A stretch of DNA of 64,000 nucleotides from Muribaculaceae bacterium (GTDB lineage: Bacteria > Bacteroidota > Bacteroidia > Bacteroidales > Muribaculaceae), in NCBI GenBank assembly GCA_017619355.1, contig JAFZSO010000059.1:1-64000 (forward strand), in the 5' to 3' direction. How positions within the stretch are numbered: position 1 is the first letter of the stretch; each line of letters starts with the position of its first letter. The notes under the pieces were generated by a model. The model made no database searches. It was not told where the DNA came from and saw nothing but the letters and a program-made list of their open reading frames with translations. This document shows, one piece after another, positions 8,897 to 17,742 of the stretch. The position numbers and the translations under genes are program-made.

Positions 8897-9664
8897 CTAT
8901 TCTGAGAAGGTGTGCAGTTGCAGTTGTTCACCATCGAAGGTGCAATAGGTGTTCTGGTCGATCCAGTCGCCGAGCACAATCATGCGGTTGCCGGCCTGAG
9001 TAACGGTGTCGAGGGCCACGTGCAAGTGCCCGAAAATGAAGAAGTGGGTCTCGGGATGCTCGCCGGCATACTGGTCGACAAATGCCTTGAGGTGGCCGAC
9101 ACTCTGTTCCACACCCTTGTTGACCTGCTCCTGCGAGCGGCCCGTGCGGTTGTTGGAACTCCAGCCATGAGCGAGCGGGAAAGTCCATCGCGGATGCACC
9201 GAGGCATAGAGGGTCTGGCACACCTTATTATAAAAGCACCATCTGGTGAAGCGGTACATGCGAGGCTGATGCCCCACATTGTCGCCATGCGAGAGCAGGA
9301 AGTTCTTGCCCATGATGTTGACTGAAAGGGCCTTTTTCACCACCTTGAGTCCTATCTCGTCGCGCAGATAGTCGAAGAGCCACACGTCGTGGTTGCCGGT
9401 GAACCACACAATCTCGACGCCTGCATCGGCCAGCTGAGCCAGCGCGCCGAAGAATCGCACATAGCCGCGAGGCACCACGTGGCGGTACTCATACCAGTAG
9501 TCGAGCACATCGCCGAGCAGATACAGGGCCTTCGCATCATGGGCAATGCTCTCGAGGAAGCGCACAACCCTGCTCTCGTGGGCCTTGGGGTCGGCAATGT
9601 AGTTGGCGCCCAGGTGCAGGTCGCTCAAGAAATAAACCCGATTGTGTGTTGCATCACTGTTCAT
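8897..9664 (-). CDS. lpxH: UDP-2,3-diacylglucosamine diphosphatase (lipid A biosynthesis)
   Basis: The 255-residue protein is a calcineurin-like metallophosphoesterase of the LpxH type, which splits UDP-2,3-diacylglucosamine to lipid X and UMP at the inner face of the cytoplasmic membrane. The metal-ligand motifs are in order: YFLSDLHLG, LLGDVLDYW, FTGNHDVW, LLSHGDNVG and FGHLHVA. The DYWYEYR phrase fits LpxH-like rather than generic phosphoesterases. It lies 18 bp after the MIP18-family gene and is probably co-transcribed with it. Confidence 0.88.
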   Translation of the reverse strand: MNSDATHNRVYFLSDLHLGANYIADPKAHESRVVRFLESIAHDAKALYLLGDVLDYWYEYRHVVPRGYVRFFGALAQLADAGVEIVWFTGNHDVWLFDYLRDEIGLKVVKKALSVNIMGKNFLLSHGDNVGHQPRMYRFTRWCFYNKVCQTLYASVHPRWTFPLAHGWSSNNRTGRSQEQVNKGVEQSVGHLKAFVDQYAGEHPETHFFIFGHLHVALDTVTQAGNRMIVLGDWIDQNTYCTFDGEQLQLHTFSE

Positions 9665-9682
9665 GTGTGGCCGGTTTTAGTG

Positions 9683-10003
9683 TCAGAGCATGCCGAGTTC
9701 CAGTTTGGCCTCGTCGGTCATCATGTTGATGTTCCACTCGGGTTCAAACACGAGTTTCATGTTCACTGCGGTCACGCCCTCCACGCTCTCCACCTTCTGG
9801 CGGATGTCCTCGAACAGGAAATCGCCGGCGGGGCAGTTCGGGGCGGTGAGTGTCATGTCGATGTCGACCTGCCCGTCGTCGGCCAGATCGATGCGGTAGA
9901 TGAGCCCGAGGCTGTAGACGTCGACCGGAATCTCGGGGTCGAACACGGTCTTCAACATCGTGACGATGTTTTCTTCAATTTGGTTACGAGTTTCAACTGT
10001 CAT
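9683..10003 (-). CDS. MIP18-family (DUF59) Fe-S cluster assembly protein
   Basis: This 106-residue protein matches the MIP18/SufT/PaaD-type domain that helps deliver Fe-S clusters. Key phrases are VFDPEIPVDVYSLGLIY near residues 20-36 and MTLTAPNCPAGDFL with the conserved cysteine. The N-terminus may begin at the MTVETR start used here or at MLKTVFDP, since a -7 box (TACCTTTG, minus strand, 10011-10018) lies so close that the transcript would begin almost at this ATG. lpxH follows after 18 bp, so the two form an operon. Confidence 0.85.
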   Translation of the reverse strand: MTVETRNQIEENIVTMLKTVFDPEIPVDVYSLGLIYRIDLADDGQVDIDMTLTAPNCPAGDFLFEDIRQKVESVEGVTAVNMKLVFEPEWNINMMTDEAKLELGML

Positions 10004-10298
10004 AGCAGTGCAAAGGTAATTATATTTTACAAAACAAGAAAGTGTTGACCCTCAAAAAGGTAACATTTCGCGTATGGGACTGAAAAAAAAGGGCAATAAA
10101 TCTAAAAAAATGTGTTTTTTTGAACAAAAAATGCTGAAACATAGTGGCTAATTTAAAAAAAAGTACGATATTTGCAGTTGCAAAATTCAAAGCATGGCTG
10201 AATTTTCGTCGCAAATAATTATTTTTCAACGAGATATGTCGGGTTTTGAATTTTCGGTATTATGATTTTTATTGTGAAATTTTTAAACTTATACTACA

Positions 10299-10571
10299 AT
10301 GACTAAAGCAGACATCGTAAGCGAAATCGCAAAATCAACAGGCGTAGAAAAGGCCTCAGTTCTTTTAACTGTAGAAAAATTCATGGAAACCGTGAAGGAT
10401 TCTCTGGCAAATGGTGAGAATGTTTACCTTCGTGGATTTGGTAGCTTTATCGTGAAAACACGTTCGCAGAAAACTGCCCGCAACATTTCTAAGAATCAGA
10501 CTATCATCATTCCCGAGCACAAGATTCCGGCTTTCAAGCCCGCAAAGGTGTTCATGGAACAGGTAAAATAA
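10299..10571 (+). CDS. HU/IHF-family DNA-binding protein
   Basis: A 90-residue histone-like protein: N-terminal helices MTKADIVSEIAKSTG, the conserved RGFGSFIVKTR beta-arm entry and the PAFKPAKVF end. It bends and compacts DNA as a dimer. The arm is slightly atypical (ARNISKNQTIIIPEHKIP). It heads a cluster with the COX24-like ribosomal protein and RNase E/G, an order common in Bacteroidota. The AT-rich stretch before it (10020-10298) contains homopolymer runs but no convincing complete promoter. Confidence 0.95.
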   Translation: MTKADIVSEIAKSTGVEKASVLLTVEKFMETVKDSLANGENVYLRGFGSFIVKTRSQKTARNISKNQTIIIPEHKIPAFKPAKVFMEQVK

Positions 10572-10637
10572 GATAGACTCGAACAGGGTGTTGATTGTTT
10601 CCACCCACAATTAGTAATCATTTAATCCTAAGTAAAC

Positions 10638-10730
10638 ATGCCAAGCGGAAAAAAGAGAAAAGGCCACAAAATGGCCACTCACAAGCGCAAAAAAAGACTT
10701 AGAAAGAATCGTCACAAAAACAAGAAATAA
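10638..10730 (+). CDS. AURKAIP1/COX24-domain small ribosomal protein (30 aa)
   Basis: A 30-residue, extremely basic protein starting MPSGKKRKGHKMATHKRKKR and ending RHKNKK. It is the short protein found next to HU and RNase E/G in Bacteroidota and annotated as AURKAIP1/COX24-domain; relatives (mS38 in mitochondria, bS22 in mycobacteria) sit in the small ribosomal subunit. The length and composition match closely. It is 66 bp downstream of HU and very likely on the same transcript. Confidence 0.88.
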   Translation: MPSGKKRKGHKMATHKRKKRLRKNRHKNKK

Positions 10731-10762
10731 TTCTTTCTAGTTTATGTCACGACACATACTGA

Positions 10763-10815
10763 GGACAAACTCGATGGTCGACGCTTGCAAAAGCCGGCAT
10801 AACCAAAGAGTTTGT
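10763..10815 (+). promoter_or_regulatory. Structured leader upstream of RNase E/G
   Basis: An 8-bp stem (ACAAACTC at 10765-10772 with GAGTTTGT at 10808-10815) encloses a TGGT/ACCA pairing and a GC-rich inner part. It lies 41 bp before the RNase start codon. It may be a folded mRNA leader; a weak terminator is an alternative, since TTCTTTG follows. Confidence 0.35.
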
Positions 10816-10856
10816 TCTTTGTATACATAGACAAATCCATCTCTACTTTTCAATCG

Positions 10857-12503
10857 ATGAGAAGTGAACTGATTGTTGACGTAAGACCGGCCGACATATC
10901 GACCGCCCTGCTCGAAGACGGGCGACTGGTATCGTTGCAGAAGGAGTCACAAGATGCCTCCTATGCCGTCGGCAACCTCTACATTGCCAAGGTGAAGAAG
11001 ATCATGCCCGGGTTGAACGCCGCATTTGTGAATGTGGGACACCCCAAAGAGGCATTTCTCCATTACCTTGATTTAGGCTCACAATTCAGCACCTTTGCCG
11101 ACTACATCAAGTCGGTGAGGCAGAATGGTTTGAAGAAGACCGCCAGCATCTCGAAACTCAAGCTCAAGAACGAGATCAACAAGCAAGGCTCGGTGACCGA
11201 CGTGCTCACACAAGGCCAGGAGCTGCTGGTGCAGATTGCCAAAGAACCGATTTCGACCAAAGGTCCGCGACTCACTACCGAAATCACGTTCACAGGCCGA
11301 TTCATGGTGCTGCTGCCTTTTAACAACAAGATTTCGGTTTCTCAAAAAATCAAGGACAATGGCGAGAAGACTCGCCTGCGCCGCTTGATCGAGAGCATCA
11401 AGCCAGCCAACTTCGGCGTGATTGTGCGCACCTCGGCCGAGAACAAGAAGGCCGCCGAGCTCAATGCCGAACTCAAAGTGCTGCTCAAGTGCTGGGAAGA
11501 CAGCATTGCCAAGCTCGCCTATGCCGAGGCGCCCTCGCTGGTGTATGAAGAAGACAGCCGCGCCGTCAGCCTGATACGCGACATCTTCAACCCCGACTTC
11601 GAGGCCATTCATGTGAATAATGCCGAAATCTATGAACAGATACTGAAATATGTGAGCTTAATCGCACCCGAACGCAACGACATCGTCAAGCTGTATACCG
11701 ACGAGATGCCCATCTTCGACAAGTTCAACGTGACTCGTCAAATCAAGACTGCATTCGGCAAGACGGTTTCATTCCGTTCGGGAGCATACTTAATAATTGA
11801 AAGCACCGAAGCACTTCATGTGATTGACGTGAACTCGGGTAACCGGTCGAAAGCATCGACCGACCAAGAGACCAACGCACTGGATGTGAACCTGCTGGCG
11901 GCCGACGAAGTGGCACGACAACTGCGCCTGCGCGATATAGGCGGCATCATCGTGATCGACTTCATCGACATGAGCAAATCAGAGCACCGACAGGCACTCT
12001 ACGACCACATGAGAGAAGTGATGAAGAAGGACCGAGCCAGGCACAACATACTGCCGCTCAGCAAATTTGGACTCATGCAAATCACACGACAGAGAGTCCG
12101 TCCTGCGCTCGATATCGTTACTGCCGAAACCTGCCCGTCGTGTGGAGGTACGGGCGAGATTCAGCCTTCGCTGCTTTTTACCGACCTGCTCAAGGACAAG
12201 ATTCACTATCTTGTGCACACGCTCGGAGTGAACAACTTTATTATGTATGTCCATCCATTCGTCGATGCCTACCTCAAGAAGGGTAGCCTTTTCAGCGAGT
12301 ACAGGAAATGGCGCCGCGAGTTCGGCAAGAAATTCAAGCTCATGCCCGACCAGTCGCTCGCCTACCTGCAGTATCGCGTCATCGACGCCGACAACAATGA
12401 AATCGACCTTAAAGAAGAGAAAGACACAAGCAACAGCGAGTCGAGCAAGAAAGAGCGGCGCTCGAAACGCAGCAAAGAAAAAGATGAGTCGGCCGACTCG
12501 TGA
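10857..12503 (+). CDS. rng: Ribonuclease E/G family endoribonuclease
   Basis: The 548-residue product is an RNase G-like enzyme that cleaves single-stranded RNA in rRNA maturation and mRNA decay. The start is the ATG giving MRSELIVDVRP, the typical N-terminus; a further-upstream TTG is unlikely. An S1 domain (YIAKVKKIMPGLNAAFVNVG) is followed by the catalytic region with HVIDVNSGNRSK and IVIDFIDM, where the two aspartates bind the metal, and by the Zn-link CPSCGGTG. The lysine/serine-rich tail is short, so there is no RNase E-type scaffold. The gene converges on the M3 peptidase across a bidirectional terminator. Confidence 0.95.
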   Translation: MRSELIVDVRPADISTALLEDGRLVSLQKESQDASYAVGNLYIAKVKKIMPGLNAAFVNVGHPKEAFLHYLDLGSQFSTFADYIKSVRQNGLKKTASISKLKLKNEINKQGSVTDVLTQGQELLVQIAKEPISTKGPRLTTEITFTGRFMVLLPFNNKISVSQKIKDNGEKTRLRRLIESIKPANFGVIVRTSAENKKAAELNAELKVLLKCWEDSIAKLAYAEAPSLVYEEDSRAVSLIRDIFNPDFEAIHVNNAEIYEQILKYVSLIAPERNDIVKLYTDEMPIFDKFNVTRQIKTAFGKTVSFRSGAYLIIESTEALHVIDVNSGNRSKASTDQETNALDVNLLAADEVARQLRLRDIGGIIVIDFIDMSKSEHRQALYDHMREVMKKDRARHNILPLSKFGLMQITRQRVRPALDIVTAETCPSCGGTGEIQPSLLFTDLLKDKIHYLVHTLGVNNFIMYVHPFVDAYLKKGSLFSEYRKWRREFGKKFKLMPDQSLAYLQYRVIDADNNEIDLKEEKDTSNSESSKKERRSKRSKEKDESADS

Positions 12504-12520
12504 CCAACTCATCATCAAAA

Positions 12521-12562
12521 AAAACGACGAGCGGGAAGCCATCAGCGCCTCCCGCTCTTTTC
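12521..12562. terminator. Bidirectional terminator between RNase E/G and M3 peptidase genes
   Basis: GAGCGGG (12529-12535) pairs with CCCGCTC (12551-12557). T-rich tracts follow on both strands: TTTTCTTT rightward and TTTTTTT leftward. Confidence 0.8.
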
Positions 12563-12586
12563 TTTACCACTCCCAAATCAACTTTA

Positions 12587-14707
12587 TCACTTCAGGCCGC
12601 GGAAGCGCAGCAGTGCGTCGGCATCGGGTTCCTTGCCGCGGAACAGTTTGTAGAGCGTCATAGCATCCTCGGTGTCACCTGCCTCAAGGATGTACTTACG
12701 GTACTCGTTGGCGGTGTTCACGTTCAGCGGGTCGTTGGCAAAGCGTTCCCATGCATCGGCCTCGAGCACTTGTGCCCACAGATAGGTGTAGTAACCGGTG
12801 GCATACTGGTCGCTGTCGAAGATGTGCTTGAAGTAGGGGCTGCGATAGCGATACTCTACCATAGCGGGTTTCTTCAATTTCTTCGATACATAATTCTCGA
12901 AGCCTTTCACGTCGATGTCCTTGCACCAGTCGAGTTTGTGCCACTCGATGTCGAGCAGTGCGGCACCCACCAGTTCAGTAGTCATGAAGCCTTGGTTGAA
13001 CTTGCCCGAAGCCAGAATCTTGTCGACCAGTTCCTGCGGTATTACCTCGCCGGTCTTGTAGTGGCGGGCATAGTTCTTCAGCACCTCAGGCACATATGCC
13101 CAGTGCTCGTTGAGCTGCGAGGGCATCTCCACGATGTCGCGGTCCACATTGGTACCGGCAATGCCACGGAATGGGGCAGTGGTGAGCATTCCGTGCAAAG
13201 CGTGGCCAAACTCATGGAAAGCGGTCTCGACCTCGTCGAGGGTGAGCAGCGAGGGCGTGTTCTTGGTGGGAGGTGTGAAACTGCCCACATTATAGATAAT
13301 GGGTCGCACGCTCTTGCCGTTATAGTTATACTCGGTGAGCATCTCGTTCATCCAGGCACCCTGCGCCTTGGTGGCACGGGGGAAGTAGTCGGTCATGAAC
13401 ACGGCAATGTGTTTGCCCTGAGCGTCCTTCACATCGTAAACAGTGACTTCGGGGTTATACTTGGGGGCATCCTTCATCTCGGTGAAGGTGAGGCCGTAGA
13501 GTTTGTTGGCAATGTAGAAGAGTCCGTTCTTCACCACGCTGTTCAGCTCAAAGTAGGGACGCACATCGTCTTCGCTGAAGCTGTAGCGCTCGGCCTTTAC
13601 CTTAGCGGCATAGTAGTAATAGTCCCAAGGAGCCAGCTTGAAGTCGGCACCATGGGCGTCGGCATACTTCTGCATGTCGGCCACTTCCTCATCCACTTTT
13701 TTGATGGCGGGCCACCAGATTTGCATCAGCAGATTTTCGGCGGCATCCACAGTCTTGGCCATCACGGGATCGACGGCATAGTCGGCAAAGGTGTCAAACC
13801 CCAGCAGTTTGGCCTTGCGCTGGCGCAGCTGCAAGATTTCGTTAATGTTCTTGCTGTTGTCCCACTCGTTGCCGAGGCTGGCGGTATGGGTATAAGTTTC
13901 ATACATCTTCTGGCGCAGCTCACGGCTGTCGGCACTGCCCAGCACAGCCAGGCGAGTGGCGGCTGATGCCGTGAATGCCCATTTGCCAGGCTGTCCCTTC
14001 GAGGCAGCGAGGGCGGCAGCATCGTCGATGGTGCTCTGCGGCAGTCCTTTGAGCTCTGCGGCATTGTCAACCCAGATGATATTGTTAGCAATCTCGTGCA
14101 TCACATTGTTGCCAAAGTTGAGCTGGACGGTTGCCAGACGGGTGTTGATGGCCTTGAGGGTGTCCTGCATTTCAGGCGAGAGCAGCGCGCCGTTGCGCAC
14201 GAAGCGCTTGTAGTACTTTTCGGTGAGGCGTTTCTGTACCTTGTCGAGTCCCAAGGCATCAGCGTTGTCATAGACCGCCTTGATTCTCTTGAACAGGTCC
14301 AGGTTCATATACATTGCGTCGCTCTGCGCAGTAAACATGGGTGAGAGTTTCTCGGCCAGTTCCTGCATTTCGGGCGTGGCGTCGCTCTCGCTCAGGGCAA
14401 AGAACACGCCGCCCACCTTGGCCAAAATGTCTCCGCTGTTGTCGAGGGCCAGCACGGTGTTCTCGAAGTTGGGAGCGGCTGGGTTGTTCACAATGTCGGC
14501 AATCTCCTTGTTCTGCTGTGCGATACCTGCCTCGAGGGCGGGCAGGTAGTGAGCGAGTTTGATTTTCTCAAAGGGAGGAATCTCATACTTGGCCGTGTAA
14601 GGGGCCATGAATGGGTTTTCGTTAGCTTTCACATTCTTCTTGGTTGCGCCGCACACCAGCACTCCAGTGCAGGCAATGATGGCGGCTAATGATACAATAC
14701 GTTTCAT
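12587..14707 (-). CDS. M3-family zinc metallopeptidase (peptidyl-dipeptidase Dcp-like)
   Basis: This 706-residue protein belongs to the thimet oligopeptidase/Dcp family, which degrades short peptides. The zinc site is FHEFGHALHGML near residues 496-507, with the third ligand expected in the following helix (VEMPSQLNEHW). The N-terminus is an export signal (MKRIVSLAAIIACTGVLVCG) with a cysteine that might be lipidated, so the enzyme is probably periplasmic or membrane-anchored, as in other Bacteroidales. It is the last gene of a leftward cluster with two rhomboid proteases and an EEP-fold protein (21-bp gap to the latter). Confidence 0.93.
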   Translation of the reverse strand: MKRIVSLAAIIACTGVLVCGATKKNVKANENPFMAPYTAKYEIPPFEKIKLAHYLPALEAGIAQQNKEIADIVNNPAAPNFENTVLALDNSGDILAKVGGVFFALSESDATPEMQELAEKLSPMFTAQSDAMYMNLDLFKRIKAVYDNADALGLDKVQKRLTEKYYKRFVRNGALLSPEMQDTLKAINTRLATVQLNFGNNVMHEIANNIIWVDNAAELKGLPQSTIDDAAALAASKGQPGKWAFTASAATRLAVLGSADSRELRQKMYETYTHTASLGNEWDNSKNINEILQLRQRKAKLLGFDTFADYAVDPVMAKTVDAAENLLMQIWWPAIKKVDEEVADMQKYADAHGADFKLAPWDYYYYAAKVKAERYSFSEDDVRPYFELNSVVKNGLFYIANKLYGLTFTEMKDAPKYNPEVTVYDVKDAQGKHIAVFMTDYFPRATKAQGAWMNEMLTEYNYNGKSVRPIIYNVGSFTPPTKNTPSLLTLDEVETAFHEFGHALHGMLTTAPFRGIAGTNVDRDIVEMPSQLNEHWAYVPEVLKNYARHYKTGEVIPQELVDKILASGKFNQGFMTTELVGAALLDIEWHKLDWCKDIDVKGFENYVSKKLKKPAMVEYRYRSPYFKHIFDSDQYATGYYTYLWAQVLEADAWERFANDPLNVNTANEYRKYILEAGDTEDAMTLYKLFRGKEPDADALLRFRGLK

Positions 14708-14728
14708 AAATAATAGTATAATAGGTAT

Positions 14729-15883
14729 TTAGTGTTTCCATACAAATGTGGCAATTTGCGGATAATGGTCGCTGTCGCCCTCTTTGTCGACCTTGCAACG
14801 CACCGCCTTCATGTCGCCGCGATACAGGATGTGGTCGATCTTGAAGTAGAAGCGGTTGTCGCGGAAGGTGTTCACGGGCCCGAAGGCGCAATCGGCATAG
14901 GCGTCGCGCATGTCGTCGCCGCGAATGGTGCGGTAGGTGTAGGAGCAGGGCACCTCGTTGAAGTCGCCGCACACTATCACATTCTCGTTGCTCTGGTCAA
15001 TGATCTGCCTGATGATGTGTGCCTCAGTGGCGTGTTTCTTGAATGCCTGGCTCAGCTTGATGGCCACCGAGTGCCGCATGGTCGAGAGCTCGCGGCGGCT
15101 GGGTTGGTCGTTGAGGTTGGTGATGTCCACATAGGCCTTCACATCCTCCTTGGTGAGCATCATCGACGACAGGTGCAGGTTGATGAACCGCACGGTGTGG
15201 CCAGGCACCAGCACGTCGTAGGCGCGGGCATAGAAGTGATACATGCTCAAGGGCTGGTCGGGCGAGGCAAACCCCTCCTTGATGGTCGAATCCTCCACAA
15301 TGGTATAGGGGTGCTTGGAGAGTATCACCTGGTCGTGATAGCCATGTGAGCGGTAGGGATAACGCTTCTTGAACAGGTTCATATAGGGTTTGAGCAAGGG
15401 CAGATTGTTGATGTCGATGGAGAGGGAGCCCTCCTGGAGCATCACAATGTCGGCATCACTGTCAAGAATGTATTTCAGCGTCTTGGCACCCTCAAAATGA
15501 TTCTTTGCCCCATTCTTCTCAAAGTTCATCACATTGTAGGAGAGCACGGTGAACTTGGTGGAGTCTTCCTTGGCGGTTATCTTGTGCTGGGAGATGTGTA
15601 GCGGGCTCACAACGCGCACGGTGGGCCACGACACCGCTATGGCAGCCAGCGGAATGAGCGCCACGCGCCAGCGCAAGGCAATGAACCACAGTAGCGCCAC
15701 AGCCAGTGTGACACCCAACACAAAGGGAAAAGTGAGTGTGATGAAGGCGAACAGCGACGAGCGGTGAGGATCGATGTGGCCACTGTAGGCCGACAGCACG
15801 AGCAGGCACGACAGCACGATGGTGCCTATCACGCACACAGCCTTGCTCACCTTCCTGATTTTGCTTTTCTTTCTCTCTTCCAT
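14729..15883 (-). CDS. Membrane-anchored endonuclease/exonuclease/phosphatase-family protein
   Basis: The 384-residue protein starts with a basic stretch and two or three transmembrane helices (to about residue 95), followed by an exported EEP-fold domain. Recognisable motifs are FTVLSYNVMNF, ADIVMLQEG, NLHLSS, CGDFNEVP and the closing DSDHYPQIATF, which match the metal and catalytic residues of the DNase I/sphingomyelinase superfamily. The substrate could be a phospholipid or nucleic acid; sequence alone does not decide. It starts 2 bp after the upstream rhomboid gene ends, indicating translational coupling. Confidence 0.88.
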   Translation of the reverse strand: MEERKKSKIRKVSKAVCVIGTIVLSCLLVLSAYSGHIDPHRSSLFAFITLTFPFVLGVTLAVALLWFIALRWRVALIPLAAIAVSWPTVRVVSPLHISQHKITAKEDSTKFTVLSYNVMNFEKNGAKNHFEGAKTLKYILDSDADIVMLQEGSLSIDINNLPLLKPYMNLFKKRYPYRSHGYHDQVILSKHPYTIVEDSTIKEGFASPDQPLSMYHFYARAYDVLVPGHTVRFINLHLSSMMLTKEDVKAYVDITNLNDQPSRRELSTMRHSVAIKLSQAFKKHATEAHIIRQIIDQSNENVIVCGDFNEVPCSYTYRTIRGDDMRDAYADCAFGPVNTFRDNRFYFKIDHILYRGDMKAVRCKVDKEGDSDHYPQIATFVWKH

Positions 15884-15885
15884 TG

Positions 15886-16767
15886 TCAGCGTTTTCTCGA
15901 AGCCATAAACAATCGTTCTTTCTCTTGATCACTCAGTGCACCATACCCCGAGCGTTTCAGCTTGTCGAGTATGGCATCTATCTCGTCTTCGTCGGGCATA
16001 GTTGTGTTTTTTTGAGCAGGAGCCGCTTTTTGTGCCTTTGTGTGTAGCTTTTTCTTCTTCAGGGTGGGTTTGCGACCCTTGAACAGCATCACGAGCCAGT
16101 CGATGCTCTTGTTGAGCCAGGCCGTCACATCGTGGCCACGACGCATCATCAGGCCATAGATGAGTCCCATGAGCGCACCGCCCAGATGCGCCACCTGGCC
16201 GCCCACATTGCCCTCGACCACGCTCAGCAGGTCGATCACAATCGTGATGATGGCCACCCACTTGAGCGACACGGCTCCGAAGAACAGCAGACCTATCTGG
16301 TAATGCGGCACATATACCGCTACCGCCACCACAATGGCGAGCACCGAGGCCGAGGCACCAATCAGGAAACCCATTTGCCCGTTGAAGTAGGGCAACACGG
16401 CATAAGCTCCCCAGAAGAGCAATCCGCCCAGCAGTCCGCCCAGCACATAGAGAGCGCCCAGCTGCTTGCCGGTGAAGTATTCTAGGAATATGCGGCCCAG
16501 CCAGTAGAGCCACAGCATGTTGAAGAGGATGTGCAGCAGGTCGTAGTGCGAGAACATGTAGGTGAGCAGCGTCCAGGGCCGGTGCAGCAGCATGTCGCCG
16601 CTGGGCAGCTCAAGCCACTTCAGCACCTCCACGGCGGGAGCGTTGAGCAACATGGCGAGCAGGGCCATCAGTCTGATGACCAGAAACAGCGCCACATTAA
16701 TATATATAAGGCGTACCAGAATGGAGCCTGCGCTGAATCGCCGTTTCAGTTCGCTCGCTATTGCCAT
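15886..16767 (-). CDS. Rhomboid-family intramembrane serine protease (second of a pair)
   Basis: This 293-residue protein has about six transmembrane helices. The catalytic serine is Ser139 in LIGASAS and the histidine is His194 in QVAHLGG; the HYDLLHILFNMLWL segment is the family's L1-TM2 region. A basic, Lys-rich cytoplasmic tail of about 80 residues ends in a predicted helical segment (DEDEIDAILDKLKRSGYGALS). Its start overlaps the end of the upstream rhomboid gene by 10 bp, so the pair is co-translated. Confidence 0.93.
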   Translation of the reverse strand: MAIASELKRRFSAGSILVRLIYINVALFLVIRLMALLAMLLNAPAVEVLKWLELPSGDMLLHRPWTLLTYMFSHYDLLHILFNMLWLYWLGRIFLEYFTGKQLGALYVLGGLLGGLLFWGAYAVLPYFNGQMGFLIGASASVLAIVVAVAVYVPHYQIGLLFFGAVSLKWVAIITIVIDLLSVVEGNVGGQVAHLGGALMGLIYGLMMRRGHDVTAWLNKSIDWLVMLFKGRKPTLKKKKLHTKAQKAAPAQKNTTMPDEDEIDAILDKLKRSGYGALSDQEKERLFMASRKR

Positions 16768-17534
16768 CGGTTTTGCGTCAGTTTGCTTTTATATCGCCAG
16801 TAGAGCAGTATCACTATGCCAAAGAGCATGCCGCCCAGGTGCGCATAGTGAGCCACGCTGCTCATGGTGTGCGACACACCCAGGAACAGTTCCAGTGCGC
16901 CGTAGCCTATTACCAGCCACTTGGCCTTGATGGGGAACGGGAAGGGGATGATGTACATGCGCATGTTGGGGAAGGTCATGCCGAAGGCAAGCAGCAGTCC
17001 GAACACCGCGCCCGAGGCACCCACTGTGATGAGCATGTTGCAGAACTGTGGCACCAGGTGGTTGAGCTGGCCACTGCGGTAGAGCATCTCGGCTTCGGCA
17101 GCGCCAAGTTGCGAGCCACCGGCCTCGATGCTGGCAAAGAAGTCGTTGGTCCAGGTAAATTGCCACACTACTTCCTGCACCAGTCCTGCACCCAGTCCGC
17201 ACATGATGTAGTAGAACAGGAAGCGCTTGTAGCCAAAGTGGCGTTCCAGCATTGTGCCGAACATCCACAGGTTAAACATGTTGCAGAAGATGTGAATCAG
17301 TCCGCCTTGCAGGCTGCTCGTGTCATGCATGAACATGTAGGTGAAAAACTGCGTGGGCAGGAAATCGCTTCCCTTCCAGAAGTGCAGCGCCAGATATTCG
17401 TCTAGGTCTACGATTCCTCTGGATTTGAGCACAAGTGTAGCCACCCACATCAGTACATTAATAATGAGCAGGTTTTTCACTACAACGGGAATCGAACTCA
17501 AAAAAGACCCCCCTCTGCTATATTGATTGACCAT
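16758..17534 (-). CDS. Rhomboid-family intramembrane serine protease (first of a pair)
   Basis: This 258-residue integral membrane protease has the active-site serine at 174 (TVGASGAVFG) and histidine at 232 (HYAHLGGMLFG), with the family's conserved HIFCNMFNLWMFG region in TM2. An unusual insert of about 40 residues (125-165, including AAEAEMLYRSGQ) lies before the serine-containing helix, as in several Bacteroidota rhomboids. It opens the leftward cluster rhomboid-rhomboid-EEP protein-M3 peptidase, preceded by a -7 promoter box. Confidence 0.94.
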   Translation of the reverse strand: MVNQYSRGGSFLSSIPVVVKNLLIINVLMWVATLVLKSRGIVDLDEYLALHFWKGSDFLPTQFFTYMFMHDTSSLQGGLIHIFCNMFNLWMFGTMLERHFGYKRFLFYYIMCGLGAGLVQEVVWQFTWTNDFFASIEAGGSQLGAAEAEMLYRSGQLNHLVPQFCNMLITVGASGAVFGLLLAFGMTFPNMRMYIIPFPFPIKAKWLVIGYGALELFLGVSHTMSSVAHYAHLGGMLFGIVILLYWRYKSKLTQNRWQ

Positions 17535-17570
17535 AGTTGTCTTTTACGTTTAGTTAGTAATTTTGAAAGG

Positions 17571-17578
17571 CAAAAGTA
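17571..17578 (-). promoter_or_regulatory. Promoter -7 box of the rhomboid operon
   Basis: The minus strand reads TACTTTTG. The predicted leader is about 30 nt. The -33 element is not clear. Confidence 0.5.
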
Positions 17579-17659
17579 GTGAAAAACTCTATATTTTACC
17601 ACATTTCACGACATTTTCGGGGATTTTTCGTGAAAAATTGATTTTTTTTCGCATTTTTT

Positions 17660-17690
17660 TTTGTTTTAATCAAGTGTTTACCTATATTTG
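17660..17690 (+). promoter_or_regulatory. Promoter of the second HU gene
   Basis: TTTG (17660-17663), 19-bp spacer, TATATTTG (17683-17690). A textbook Bacteroidota promoter, leader about 46 nt. Confidence 0.85.
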
Positions 17691-17742
17691 CAGTAGTAAA
17701 TGCCTATAAACTATTGTACTAATATTAAAATTTTCAATTGTT

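Noticed and set aside
10812..10856. An upstream TTG start for the RNase E/G gene.
   Set aside because: The inner ATG gives the conserved MRSELIVDV N-terminus, and the upstream codons overlap the folded leader.
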